Assembly (NCBI GenBank): GCA_020349025.1
Contig: CP070763.1
Location: 2,487,893 to 2,551,892 of the forward strand
Length of the DNA: 64,000 nt
From: Candidatus Latescibacterota bacterium
GTDB lineage: Bacteria > Krumholzibacteriota > Krumholzibacteriia > G020349025
Direction: 5' to 3'
In this document: piece by piece, positions 41,983 through 50,747 of the stretch
Numbering within the stretch: the stretch's first letter is position 1
Layout: each line of letters starts with the position of its first letter
Program-made: the position numbers and the translations under genes
Notes under the pieces: model-generated
What the model was told of the DNA's origin: nothing
Seen by the model: the letters and a program-made list of their open reading frames with translations, nothing else
Databases searched by the model: none

Positions 41983-44733
41983 CTGAGTCCGCGAGCAGGC
42001 ACACGCTCCACGGGGTGGCTCGGTACCTTCACCGGGGTCTTCACCCCGAGCATCCTGACCATTCTCGGGATCATTCTCTTTCTGCGTCTCGGCTACGTGG
42101 TCGGTAGCGGCGGCTTGGCGCGTACGCTCATCGTCATGGGCCTGGCCCATGCCCTCGCGCTGCTCACCAGCATCTCTCTCGCTGCCATCGCAACCAACCT
42201 GCGCGTCCGAGGGGGCGGCGTCTACTATCTGATCTCGCGCAGCCTGGGCGCCGAGTTCGGCGGAGCGCTCGGCATCCTGCTCTTCGTGGCGCAATCGGTG
42301 TCGATTGCGTTCTACTGCGTGGGCTTCGGTGAGGTGATGAGCGCGATTCTGGGAGGGAGGGAGAGCACGGCCGGCTGGCTCGCCTCGCCGCAGGTTTGGG
42401 CAGCGGGCGCCGCAGGTCTGCTCTTCCTCTTTGCATGGATCGGCGTGGATTGGGCCACGCGTCTGCAGCTCGTCATCATGGGGGTTCTGGCGCTGGCGCT
42501 CACTTCCTTCGCCTTCGGCAGCGTGCGTGTGTGGAGCGGTGAAACGCTGGCGGCAAACTGGTTGGCGCCGCATGACGCGCCCGGCTTCTGGGTCCTCTTC
42601 GCGCTCTTCTTCCCGGCGGTGACCGGTTTCACGCAGGGCGCCAACCTCTCGGGCGAGCTGCGCGACCCGGAGCGCAGTCTTCCGCGCGGCATCCTCGCCG
42701 CGGTGATGCTGGCCTGCCTGGTCTACTTTGGAGCCGCATTCCTGCTTGCCGGTGCGATCCACGCGCGCGACTTGATCGCCCACCTGGATGCCATGAAGCG
42801 GATTGCGCATGTCGGTTGGATCGTCGATGCCGGTGTGGTGGCGGCGGCGCTCTCCTCCGCGCTCGCATCCTTCCTCGGCGCGCCGCGCATCCTGCAGTCG
42901 TTGGCTGCAGACCGGCTCGTCCCCTTCCTGCTCCCCTTCGCGCACTGCCACGAGGAGAGCGGCAACCCGCGACGCGGGACGCTTCTCTCCGCGGCCATCG
43001 CGGCGGGCGCGATCGCCGTGGGCAACCTGAACGTGATCGCACAGGTCGTCTCCATGTTCTTCCTGATCTCGTACGGCCTGCTCAACTACGCCACCTACGT
43101 GGAGGCACGAGGTGCAAGCCCGGCGTTCCGGCCGCGGTTCCGCTGGTTCACCGCGCGCTTGAGCCTCTACGGCGCGCTGGGTTGCCTCGGTGCGATGCTC
43201 GCGATCGACGCCCTCGCCGGCGCCGTGGCCCTGGCCGTGTTGTTCGCGATCCAGCAGTACCTGGCGAGGACGGCGGGGCCATCACGCTGGGCGGATGGAC
43301 GGCGCTCCTACCACTTCCAGCGCATGCGCGAGACGCTGCTCGCGATGAGCGACGACCACGAGCACGCGCGCGACTGGCGCCCGCGCCTTCTCACTTTCTG
43401 CAGCGATCCGGAACGGCGCCAAAGCCTCTTGCAGTTTGCCTCCTGGATCGAGGGCGGCACGGGTCTGAACACCGTCGTGCGCATTCTGGCGGGCGATCCG
43501 GAGGCGCTGCTGGCAGAGCGCGAGCGCAACGAGGTGGCTTTGCGCGAGGACCTGGAGAAACACGGACACGCGGCGTTCGCGCGCACGCTCGTGGCACCCG
43601 ACGCGCGCAGCGGCTTGCAGCTGCTGCTGCAAGCGAACGGCGTCGGACCGGTGCGCGCCAACACCATCCTCCTCGACTGGGTCGCGTCGGCGACGGCCGA
43701 GTCGAGCGCGGAGGCGCAGACGCGCACCACGCGCGCGCGCCCCGGCAACGGCGACGCCGCTGCACTCGGCCCAGCCGACGGCGACGGAGGCGAGGGTACG
43801 AGCGCGGGGAGCGCCGAGGCCGCCGTCGCGGAGGCGCAGCGGGATGCGGCGACGCCCCACCTCGCCGACATCTTCGATGGTCGCGAATTCGGCAACCACC
43901 TGCGGACGGCGGCGCGACTCGGGTGCAATCTCGTCGTGCTCGACGCGCCGCAGGCAAGTTGGCGTGAGCTTCAGGCTCTCAACGCCGACGAACGCCGGAT
44001 CGACCTCTGGTGGTGGGACGACGCCAGCAGCCGACTCATGGTCCTGCTTGCCTATCTGGTGACGCGCAGTGGCGACTGGAGCGGCGCGCGCATTCGTGTC
44101 CTCACTCCGCGCACGAAGAAAGGCACCGACAAGACGCTCCACTCACTGAGCACCCTGCTGCGCAACGCGCGCATCGAGGCGGAGGTCGAGGTCGTCGTCG
44201 AGCCGACGACGGACGCGATCGCGACGCGTTCCGGCGACGCGGCGCTCGTACTCCTGCCGCTCGTGATGCAGGGAAAGCAGGTTCTCGACCCGCTCGGCAA
44301 TCGCCCCGACGAGCTCTTGCGTCGTCTGCCGGTCGTCGGCCTGGTGCGCGCGGTCGAGGAGATCGACCTGGAGGCGGACCCGGAGGAGGGCAAGGCGTCG
44401 CGCACCGCCGCCGCGCTCGACGAGGCGATGGACGCGGTGACTCGCGCGCAACGTGCGGCCAAGGAGGCGCAGCGGGCGCGCAACGAAGCGGAGCGCTGGC
44501 GCGCCGCGCTGGAACTGCAGGGGGAGGATGGCGAGCTCGAGCAGATCGAACGCGAGCTGCTCCTGGCCACCGTCTCGGCAGATCGCCTCGAACGCAAGGC
44601 ACGCAAGGCGCAGCAAGCGGCTGCCAATGCCGCCGCGATGGCGCAGGAGCTGTGCGTCGACTCCCCGCGTGCGCTGCGCAGCAAGGCCGAGGAGCTCGCG
44701 GCACGCACGCGCCCCTGGCGCCGGGAGGGCTAG
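41983..44733 (+). CDS. SLC12-like cation-chloride cotransporter, non-canonical start
   Basis: About 916 residues. The membrane part has some 12 helices; the N-terminal motif TGVFTPSILTILGIILFLRLGY is strongly conserved in SLC12/APC transporters. Beyond the membrane part (about 430-917) is a soluble region: IDLWWWDDASSRLMVLLAYLVTRS matches the SLC12 C-terminal domain, and a Glu/Ala-rich coiled coil ends the protein. GTG 42097 would remove the conserved first helix. Upstream the frame is open to 41959 with no ATG, GTG or TTG; I use CTG at 41983, preceded by GGTGAG. A frameshift joining the ATG at 41963 cannot be excluded. Its stop shares CTAG with the convergent dipeptidase. Confidence 0.75.
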   Translation: MSPRAGTRSTGWLGTFTGVFTPSILTILGIILFLRLGYVVGSGGLARTLIVMGLAHALALLTSISLAAIATNLRVRGGGVYYLISRSLGAEFGGALGILLFVAQSVSIAFYCVGFGEVMSAILGGRESTAGWLASPQVWAAGAAGLLFLFAWIGVDWATRLQLVIMGVLALALTSFAFGSVRVWSGETLAANWLAPHDAPGFWVLFALFFPAVTGFTQGANLSGELRDPERSLPRGILAAVMLACLVYFGAAFLLAGAIHARDLIAHLDAMKRIAHVGWIVDAGVVAAALSSALASFLGAPRILQSLAADRLVPFLLPFAHCHEESGNPRRGTLLSAAIAAGAIAVGNLNVIAQVVSMFFLISYGLLNYATYVEARGASPAFRPRFRWFTARLSLYGALGCLGAMLAIDALAGAVALAVLFAIQQYLARTAGPSRWADGRRSYHFQRMRETLLAMSDDHEHARDWRPRLLTFCSDPERRQSLLQFASWIEGGTGLNTVVRILAGDPEALLAERERNEVALREDLEKHGHAAFARTLVAPDARSGLQLLLQANGVGPVRANTILLDWVASATAESSAEAQTRTTRARPGNGDAAALGPADGDGGEGTSAGSAEAAVAEAQRDAATPHLADIFDGREFGNHLRTAARLGCNLVVLDAPQASWRELQALNADERRIDLWWWDDASSRLMVLLAYLVTRSGDWSGARIRVLTPRTKKGTDKTLHSLSTLLRNARIEAEVEVVVEPTTDAIATRSGDAALVLLPLVMQGKQVLDPLGNRPDELLRRLPVVGLVRAVEEIDLEADPEEGKASRTAAALDEAMDAVTRAQRAAKEAQRARNEAERWRAALELQGEDGELEQIERELLLATVSADRLERKARKAQQAAANAAAMAQELCVDSPRALRSKAEELAARTRPWRREG

Positions 44734-46004
44734 TCGCGAGCGGCGGCCTCGAGGAGCTCCTCGGAGGGCGGGCGCTGCGCTTGCAGGACGCCCGCGACGC
44801 GCTCGACCTCCTGCATCACACGCAGCACGTTCAGCCCGGCGATCTTCTGGACATCCCTCTCGGAGAAGCCGCGCTCCAGAAGCTGCGCCAGCAGGTTGGG
44901 GAAACCGGAGACATCTTCGAGCCCGATCGGTGGGTCGCGCATCCCATCGAAGTCGGAGCCGAGACCGACGTGGTCGATCCCAGCCATCGCCACGATGTGC
45001 ACGATGTGGTCGGCCACCTGCTCCACGCTTGCGCGTGGGCGCGGGTTGCGTTCGAACCACGCTTCCATCAGCTCGTTCTGTTTCGAGGTGTGCCCCGGGT
45101 GGAGCACGCTCAGGCGTCCCAGCTGCCCCTTCTCCTCCGCGTAGTGCGCCAGCACCGCGTCGGAGATGAAAGGTGGGACGAACGTCACCATGACGAGGCC
45201 TCCGTTTCGCTGCAACCGGCGCAGCACGTCGTCGGGGACGTTGCGCACGTGTCCCGTGTTGGTGCGCGCCGACGAATGCGAGAAGAAAACAGGCGCCGCG
45301 CTCGCATCGAGTGCGTCGTGCATCGTCTTCGGCGACACGTGCGACAGGTCCACGAGCATCCCCACGCGGTTCATTTCACGCACGACCTCGCGGCCAAAGT
45401 CGGTGAGACCATCGTGGGTCGGTTCGTCGCTGCAGGCGTCGGCCCAGTCGGTGTTGCTGCTGTGCGTCAGGGTCATGTAGCGAGCACCCAAAACGTAGAG
45501 CTGACGCAGGACCGCGAGGGAGTTGTCGATGCAGTGCCCGCCCTCGACGCCGATGAGACAGGCGATGCGGCCGCGTTTGTGGGTTCGACGCACATCCTTG
45601 GCGGTGAGCGCCAACTCCAGATCGTCGGGGTGTCGTGCCACCATGCGACGCACCAGATCGATCTGCTCCACGACCGCAACGACCGCCTGCGCTCCCGCGA
45701 GCTCGACCGGAACGTACACGGACCAGAACTGGCCCCCGACGCCTCCGGCGCGCAGACGCGCCAGATCGGTTTGCAGCGTATCGTGCGTCGCCGTGTCGTC
45801 CGAGACGTCGAGCCGGTCGAGGCGCCCATCGACCCGCGCTCGCAGTTGCCATGGCAGGTCGTTGTGCCCGTCGATGAGCGGCACCTTGCGCAGGATGCGG
45901 TGGACCCGTTCGAGCTGCTCCGAATCCTCCGCGGCCAACGGAACGAACGCCCCCCCCCACACCAGGGCCAGTAGCAGAAACATGCAGACCTGTCGTGCAC
46001 GCAT
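44730..46004 (-). CDS. Membrane dipeptidase (M19, renal dipeptidase family)
   Basis: A 424-residue exported M19 dipeptidase. A signal peptide (about 1-25, FLLLALVWGGAFVPLAA) precedes the barrel domain, which has the metal ligands in LIDGHNDLPWQL (His, Asp), LIGVEGGHCI (Glu), DLSHVSPKTM (His) and FFSHSSART (His), plus GSDFDGM near the end. It cleaves dipeptides, probably in the periplasm, which fits the amino-acid-catabolism neighbourhood. The ATG is preceded by GGAGAGGTGGGCG. Its stop overlaps that of the convergent transporter by 4 bases. A 164-base gap without a gene lies between its start and the MFS gene. Confidence 0.92.
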   Translation of the reverse strand: MRARQVCMFLLLALVWGGAFVPLAAEDSEQLERVHRILRKVPLIDGHNDLPWQLRARVDGRLDRLDVSDDTATHDTLQTDLARLRAGGVGGQFWSVYVPVELAGAQAVVAVVEQIDLVRRMVARHPDDLELALTAKDVRRTHKRGRIACLIGVEGGHCIDNSLAVLRQLYVLGARYMTLTHSSNTDWADACSDEPTHDGLTDFGREVVREMNRVGMLVDLSHVSPKTMHDALDASAAPVFFSHSSARTNTGHVRNVPDDVLRRLQRNGGLVMVTFVPPFISDAVLAHYAEEKGQLGRLSVLHPGHTSKQNELMEAWFERNPRPRASVEQVADHIVHIVAMAGIDHVGLGSDFDGMRDPPIGLEDVSGFPNLLAQLLERGFSERDVQKIAGLNVLRVMQEVERVAGVLQAQRPPSEELLEAAARD

Positions 46005-46168
46005 CGCCCACCTCTCCGAAGCTTTTGGAATGTGAGGCTCGCGAGTGTAACCGATTCGCTGTGGCTCGGAGAATGTGTCTCGCATCCCGCGTGCCGATAT
46101 CACGCCGACGCAACGGGTTGGCGATTCAAGAAGATCGACGCCGGCCCATGAGCCGCTCGTCGTCCGTG

Positions 46169-47413
46169 TCACGAGATCATCTCGACGGCGGGCTCGTTGA
46201 CGACCGAGACACCACGGGATCTGTAGAGAAGGAGCGCCGTGGCGATGCAGACTCCGAGAACGACGAGCGCCAGTGCCCCGTACACGGCACGCAGGTCTCC
46301 CCCGGCATGCAGCGCGGTCACGGCGTAGACGGCGAGCGAACCCACGCCAAAGTTGAGGATGAACTTGACCCCATAGCTGGTGCTGCGCCAGCGCTCCGGC
46401 GTGAAGCGCGCGACGAGGCTGTTCTCGATCGGTTGCATGCCGAGACTGAAGAAGATGTAAGTGCCCGCTGCAACCACGAGAGCCTGCTCCCCCAGAAAGG
46501 CCATCCCCACAATGAACGGCAGGCTCGCAGCGTGGAAGATCAGATAGAGCTTGCGCAGGTCGTAGCGGTCCGCCAGATGCCCTCCCGCGATCTGGCCGAA
46601 CATGCCGACGGCGTAGACGGCCGAAGCAATGAGCGTTGCAGAGAGGTTTTGAATGCCTTCGACGCGCGTGAGCGAGAATCTCGCCAGCAGGTCGCTCAGG
46701 AACGTCGTGCTTTCCCGGAAGGTCGCGGGCAGCATCAAAGACACACCACGATAGGCGAACCCCGCCAGCATCATGGCAACGCAGAGGATGGCGAAGTAGA
46801 CGAGCGAGCTGGAGTGTCCGCCGGGCGCGACGCGCGCCGGCGCCGCCGCCACGCTCCTTTCGTCGACATGCAGAAGCAGCGTTGCAAGCCCCACCGCGAG
46901 GCCCAGGAACCCGAGGCAGGTGTAGGCGGCACGCCACCCCAGTTCGTACGCCAGCAGGCCGGCGATGAAGGGCGCCGTCGCGCTGCCGAGATTGCCGAAG
47001 ACGCCGTTGATTCCCAGCGCGCGCCCGCGGCCCCGCACGGCCCGGGAGAGCAGAGCCATGCCGGCGGGATGGTAGGCGCTGATGCACACACCCACGAGCG
47101 CCAAGGCCATGACGAACTGGGCGCGCGTCGTCGCCATCGCGACGAGAATGCAACCGAGCCCCGCTCCGAACATGCAGATGCCGAGGACCCAACGCGAACG
47201 CCAGCGATCGGTCAGGACTCCCATCGGCAGGGCGCCGAGACCGAACAGCAGATACATGAGGAAGGAAAGACGCAGCACCTCCCCCAGCGTCCATCCGAGG
47301 TCGTCACGCACGCTGAGCGCGATCGCCGGGAAGGTGAGCTCGTAGAGGTGTGTGAGAAAATGGGCGCTGCACGTGAGCGTGAGGATGCGCTTCTCGTTCG
47401 CCGTGTAGGTCAT
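46169..47413 (-). CDS. MFS transporter
   Basis: A 414-residue major facilitator with 12 predicted helices. The loop GVLTDRWRSRWVLG between helices 2 and 3 matches motif A of the family and a second copy, GGHLADRYDLRKLYL, follows the middle loop. It starts 4 bases after the tryptophan 2,3-dioxygenase stop on the same strand without a strong SD, so it is translationally coupled. Tryptophan, kynurenine or another aromatic is a natural candidate substrate by location; the sequence does not show it. The 164-base gap downstream holds no gene. Confidence 0.9.
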   Translation of the reverse strand: MTYTANEKRILTLTCSAHFLTHLYELTFPAIALSVRDDLGWTLGEVLRLSFLMYLLFGLGALPMGVLTDRWRSRWVLGICMFGAGLGCILVAMATTRAQFVMALALVGVCISAYHPAGMALLSRAVRGRGRALGINGVFGNLGSATAPFIAGLLAYELGWRAAYTCLGFLGLAVGLATLLLHVDERSVAAAPARVAPGGHSSSLVYFAILCVAMMLAGFAYRGVSLMLPATFRESTTFLSDLLARFSLTRVEGIQNLSATLIASAVYAVGMFGQIAGGHLADRYDLRKLYLIFHAASLPFIVGMAFLGEQALVVAAGTYIFFSLGMQPIENSLVARFTPERWRSTSYGVKFILNFGVGSLAVYAVTALHAGGDLRAVYGALALVVLGVCIATALLLYRSRGVSVVNEPAVEMIS

Positions 47414-47417
47414 GTCG

Positions 47418-48527
47418 CTACACCGCGAAGCCGTAGAACGTGGGGTCTCGGAGCGCGGGCAGCGCCTCGCGTGGCAAGAGCAGCGTGCGCACCGACCACA
47501 AGTCAACGAAGATGCGATACTGCGCGGTTTGATCGAGGTAGTCGACGCCGGGTGATCCCCCCGTGCCGACCCGGCGGCCGATCACGCGCTCCGCCATTCG
47601 GGCGTGGCGCGAGCGCCAGATGACCAGCAGCTCCTCGAGCTCCACGATCGTGTCGACGAGGAGCCGGGGCCACGCCAGGAGGGGCAGGTCGCGGTACGAC
47701 TCGATGAAGAGGATGCCGGCGCGGATCCGCCGCCGTCGCTCCCGCTGGTTCTCCGTAACGTCTTCCGCCAGAAGGAACTCGCGCGCCCTCCTGACGTTCG
47801 ACTCGAAGCGATCTCGGAGCGCCCCGGCGCTCCCGAGGCCGGCCTGGACGAGGTGCTCGGTCTGGGCGCCGTGCTGCTCCTCGAAGGCGGCCATGTACTC
47901 GCGCATGAAGGCATCCACGACAGCCGCGTCACCCGGGTCGGAGGGCGCCGACGCCTGAATCGGCGTGCGGTGCAGCCAATCGTGGAGCGCGGAGCGTAGC
48001 GTCTTCTCCTGCCGCGCCGCCTCGACCCGCGCCCAGGCGTCGCGACCGCCTGGCGACTCGTGCGCCATCTTGCGGATGTGATCGATCGGGTCGCTGCCGC
48101 CGATCGCACGGCGCTGCTCCTCCTCGAGGCCGAGGAGGAGCTCGATCTCGCGCATCTGGAACGACTGGAAGCCGCTCGCCGGCACCAGCTTGTCGCGGAA
48201 ATCGAGGAAATCCTGCGGCGTCAGGGTCTCGACGACACGGAACTGGTCGGCCGCGAGCTTCAGGATCTCGTTGACTCGTCGCAGGTGATGGACCACGTGT
48301 GGCAGCGTCTCCTCCGGCACCCGCGGCGCCGCCAGTTGATCGCGCCCCTGGCGCAGCTCGCGCAGGACGAGCTTGAACCAGAGCTCGTAGATCTGGTGGA
48401 CGACGATGAAATGCAGCTCGTCCGAGGCGAGTCGAGCGTCGTCCGGCTCCATGCCGTTCTGAAGTTGCAGGAGGCGATCGAGCTTGAGGTAATCCCAATA
48501 GGTCGGCGCGCTGCCCTGTTTCGCCAT
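47418..48527 (-). CDS. kynA: Tryptophan 2,3-dioxygenase
   Basis: A 369-residue heme enzyme that opens the indole ring of tryptophan to N-formylkynurenine. Family motifs are YWDYLKLDRLLQLQNG, DELHFIVVHQIYELWFKL, SGFQSFQMREIE, and RVIGRRVGTGGSPGVDYLD near the C-terminus, with H of SRHARMAERV as the likely heme ligand. It is longer than many bacterial forms (280-300), with an extra acidic/polar insert near residues 195-225. The ATG has GGAGGAGACG before it. It is followed 4 bases later by the MFS transporter and faces a divergent SDR operon over 113 bases. Confidence 0.95.
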   Translation of the reverse strand: MAKQGSAPTYWDYLKLDRLLQLQNGMEPDDARLASDELHFIVVHQIYELWFKLVLRELRQGRDQLAAPRVPEETLPHVVHHLRRVNEILKLAADQFRVVETLTPQDFLDFRDKLVPASGFQSFQMREIELLLGLEEEQRRAIGGSDPIDHIRKMAHESPGGRDAWARVEAARQEKTLRSALHDWLHRTPIQASAPSDPGDAAVVDAFMREYMAAFEEQHGAQTEHLVQAGLGSAGALRDRFESNVRRAREFLLAEDVTENQRERRRRIRAGILFIESYRDLPLLAWPRLLVDTIVELEELLVIWRSRHARMAERVIGRRVGTGGSPGVDYLDQTAQYRIFVDLWSVRTLLLPREALPALRDPTFYGFAV

Positions 48528-48640
48528 CGTCTCCTCCGGAGTGGCAGTATTGCAGATCGGAGCTGCCAGAAGCCACATCCGGCGCCAAACGGCACCGAAA
48601 CGGTTGACCGGGTCGCGACGCATCCGATAGAACCGGCAGC
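48528..48640. promoter_or_regulatory. Divergent promoter/operator region of TDO and SDR operons
   Basis: The 113-base gap has, on the plus strand, TTGACC near 48604 with a weak GATAGA 16 bases on. On the minus strand a CAATACT -10-like element lies ahead of TDO. TGGCAG and CTGCCA (48542-48568) form a 6-bp inverted repeat just before the TDO ribosome-binding site and could bind a repressor. All by eye. Confidence 0.4.
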
Positions 48641-49438
48641 ATGTCGCTTCCCTCTTCGCTCTCGCTGGCGACGCGGCACGCGCTCGTGTGCGGCGCCAGT
48701 GCCGGAATCGGCCGCGCCACGGCGATGGCGCTGGCAGAGCTGGGTGCGCGGGTGACGACGCTGGCGCGCTCGCAGGAAGCCCTGGGCGAGCTGCAACCGC
48801 AGCTGCTGCGCGCGGGGGCCGCCGAGGCGCACGTCGTCGTGACGGATCTCGATGCTCCGTCTGCGCTCGACGCAGCGATCACGACGTGGCTCGATGCCCA
48901 CGGTCCGGCGCACATCCTCGTGCACAACACCGGCGGACCTCCTGGGGGGCGACTTCTCGACGCGACAGCCGAGGCCCTGCAAGCGGCTTTCCGGCGTCAC
49001 GTCGTCTCGGCGCAACGCCTGGTGCAGCACCTCCTGCCCGGAATGCGGGCAGCCGGATACGGGCGCATCGTCAACGTCCTCTCCACCTCGGTGCGCGAGC
49101 CGATCGATCATCTCGGTGTCAGCAACACGATCCGCGCTGCCATGTCCGCGTGGGCGAAGACGCTGTCGCGCGAGCTCCCACCGGGCGTCACGATCAACAA
49201 CGTCTTGCCGGGCTACACCTCCACGGAGCGCCTGGCATCACTGGCGCAGGCAACGGCGGAGCGCAGCGGCCGAAGCCGCGCCGAGGTGGAGAGCGATTGG
49301 CGCGCCGCGGTTCCGGAGAAGCGCCTCGGCAAGCCGGAGGAGGTTGCAGCCGCCATCGCCTTCCTCGCATCACCGGCGGCCTCCTACATTCGCGGCGTCA
49401 GCCTCGCCGTCGACGGCGGCCGCTTGCGCAGCATCTGA
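48641..49438 (+). CDS. SDR-family protein lacking the usual catalytic Tyr-Lys
   Basis: A 265-residue short-chain dehydrogenase/reductase. The N-terminal dinucleotide loop is VCGASAGIGRATA (usually TGxxxGxG) and NTGGPPGG replaces the usual NNAG. The catalytic Ser region is NVLSTSVREP, but the YxxxK pair reads SNTIR, so both Tyr and Lys are missing. This is a known divergent subgroup of 3-oxoacyl-reductase-like SDRs. Whether it is active or a binding protein is open. It starts an operon: LLM oxidoreductase after 43 bases and asparaginase-family protein after 30 more, divergent from tryptophan dioxygenase. Confidence 0.88.
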   Translation: MSLPSSLSLATRHALVCGASAGIGRATAMALAELGARVTTLARSQEALGELQPQLLRAGAAEAHVVVTDLDAPSALDAAITTWLDAHGPAHILVHNTGGPPGGRLLDATAEALQAAFRRHVVSAQRLVQHLLPGMRAAGYGRIVNVLSTSVREPIDHLGVSNTIRAAMSAWAKTLSRELPPGVTINNVLPGYTSTERLASLAQATAERSGRSRAEVESDWRAAVPEKRLGKPEEVAAAIAFLASPAASYIRGVSLAVDGGRLRSI

Positions 49439-49481
49439 GCGCGCAGGGAAAGACTGCAAGCGTCTGCTTCTCGGGAGCATC

Positions 49482-50717
49482 ATGCAGTTCGACATCTTCT
49501 TCTCGATCAGTCAGACCCCGGTGGCGGGCGTGATGCCGAGCGAGCTGGAGATGTTCAGCAACTTCTTCCAGCAGGTCGAAGCCGCCGACGCGCTCGGCTT
49601 CGGAACCGCGTGGATCGCCGAGTCGCATCTCTCGAGCGAGGTGCAGAAGCAGAACCGGGAGCCCGTGATCCCGCACTGGCAGGGCGAGGTGGGACTGAAC
49701 GTCGACTTCCTGCAGATCGCCCATCAGATCTTCCGACGCACGCGCCGCATCGAGGCGGGAAGCGCCGTCATGAACATCTTGTGCAACGGTGGACCGATCG
49801 CGGCGGCGGAGAGAGTCGCGGCCTTCTGTGCCCTGCATGGGATCGATCCGGAGGAGACGCGACGCATCCACGTCGGCTTCGCCGCGGGTCGCTTCGACTT
49901 CATGAACCGCGCCTCTGGGATTCAGGCGCGTGACGAAATCGAGGCGGCAGCGTGGCCCGTCGTCAAGGGCAAGGTCTTCGCCGAGGCGTGCGAGATCTTT
50001 CTGCGCCTCCTGCGCGGCGACACGCTGGCGAGCACGGAGGTCTCGCCGCGCTTTCTTCGCCGTGAGGACTTCCGGGACGAGAGCCAGTGGGCGCACGTCC
50101 AGAGCCTGGCCGCGACCGCCGGCCCGGCGCCCGACTCGATTCCTCTGGCGCCACGCTGGCGGTTCGAGAAGCTCAAGATCGTGCCGCAGGAGTGGCGTCG
50201 CGAGCTGCTGCGTTTGGTCATCGGCTCCCACGATCCAGACCTGCAGGAGGAGGTGAACCGCATTCTGCCGGTGCAGGTCTTCAACCTCTCCATCACACGG
50301 GCTGAAGTGATCGAGGCGACGCACGCACGCATGTCGCGCGCCTACCACCCGGAGGGGGGATCGTGGCAGCGCGCAGACATGCCGCGGACGCTCATGGTGT
50401 TTCTGAACGAGCAAGCGCACCTGGGGCCGGAGGCGCGCCGCAGCGCCGCACGCGAGGAGGCTCGCGCCGCTCTCGGCGCCTACTGGACGGCTCTAGAGGG
50501 AACGCTCGACCCGCAGAAGGTGGAGCGCGCCGCCGACAACGCCGTCGTCGGCAACGCCGACGACGTCTCGACGCAGATTCTCGAGCGCTTCCATCCTGAA
50601 GATCGACTCATGCTCTGGTTCGACTTCTTCAACCACGACAGCGCGCGTGTCGTCGCCAACATGGAAGCGTTCATGGACCGGGTTGTGCCGCGCCTCCGCG
50701 CCGGCGGCAGCGCCTGA
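49482..50717 (+). CDS. LLM-class flavin-dependent oxidoreductase
   Basis: A 411-residue bacterial-luciferase-like protein with the (beta/alpha)8 LLM fold, beginning MQFDIFFSISQTPV. Conserved parts include AADALGFGTAWIAESH (FMN-side Glu and His) and the AERVAAFCALHG and HVGFAAGRFDF strands. It has an insert near residues 170-230 relative to short LLMs. It likely uses reduced FMN or F420 to oxidise or hydroxylate an organic substrate. By location it could act in tryptophan or kynurenine breakdown, but nothing in the sequence shows that. It starts at an ATG with GGGAGC upstream. Confidence 0.85.
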   Translation: MQFDIFFSISQTPVAGVMPSELEMFSNFFQQVEAADALGFGTAWIAESHLSSEVQKQNREPVIPHWQGEVGLNVDFLQIAHQIFRRTRRIEAGSAVMNILCNGGPIAAAERVAAFCALHGIDPEETRRIHVGFAAGRFDFMNRASGIQARDEIEAAAWPVVKGKVFAEACEIFLRLLRGDTLASTEVSPRFLRREDFRDESQWAHVQSLAATAGPAPDSIPLAPRWRFEKLKIVPQEWRRELLRLVIGSHDPDLQEEVNRILPVQVFNLSITRAEVIEATHARMSRAYHPEGGSWQRADMPRTLMVFLNEQAHLGPEARRSAAREEARAALGAYWTALEGTLDPQKVERAADNAVVGNADDVSTQILERFHPEDRLMLWFDFFNHDSARVVANMEAFMDRVVPRLRAGGSA

Positions 50718-50747
50718 GCCGCGGCCGCGCGCCAACGAGGAACCGCG

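Noticed and set aside
44730..47294. Dipeptidase reading extended far upstream to 854 codons
   Set aside because: The added N-terminal part is antisense-like sequence over the MFS gene; the dipeptidase has a signal peptide and a good start at 46004.
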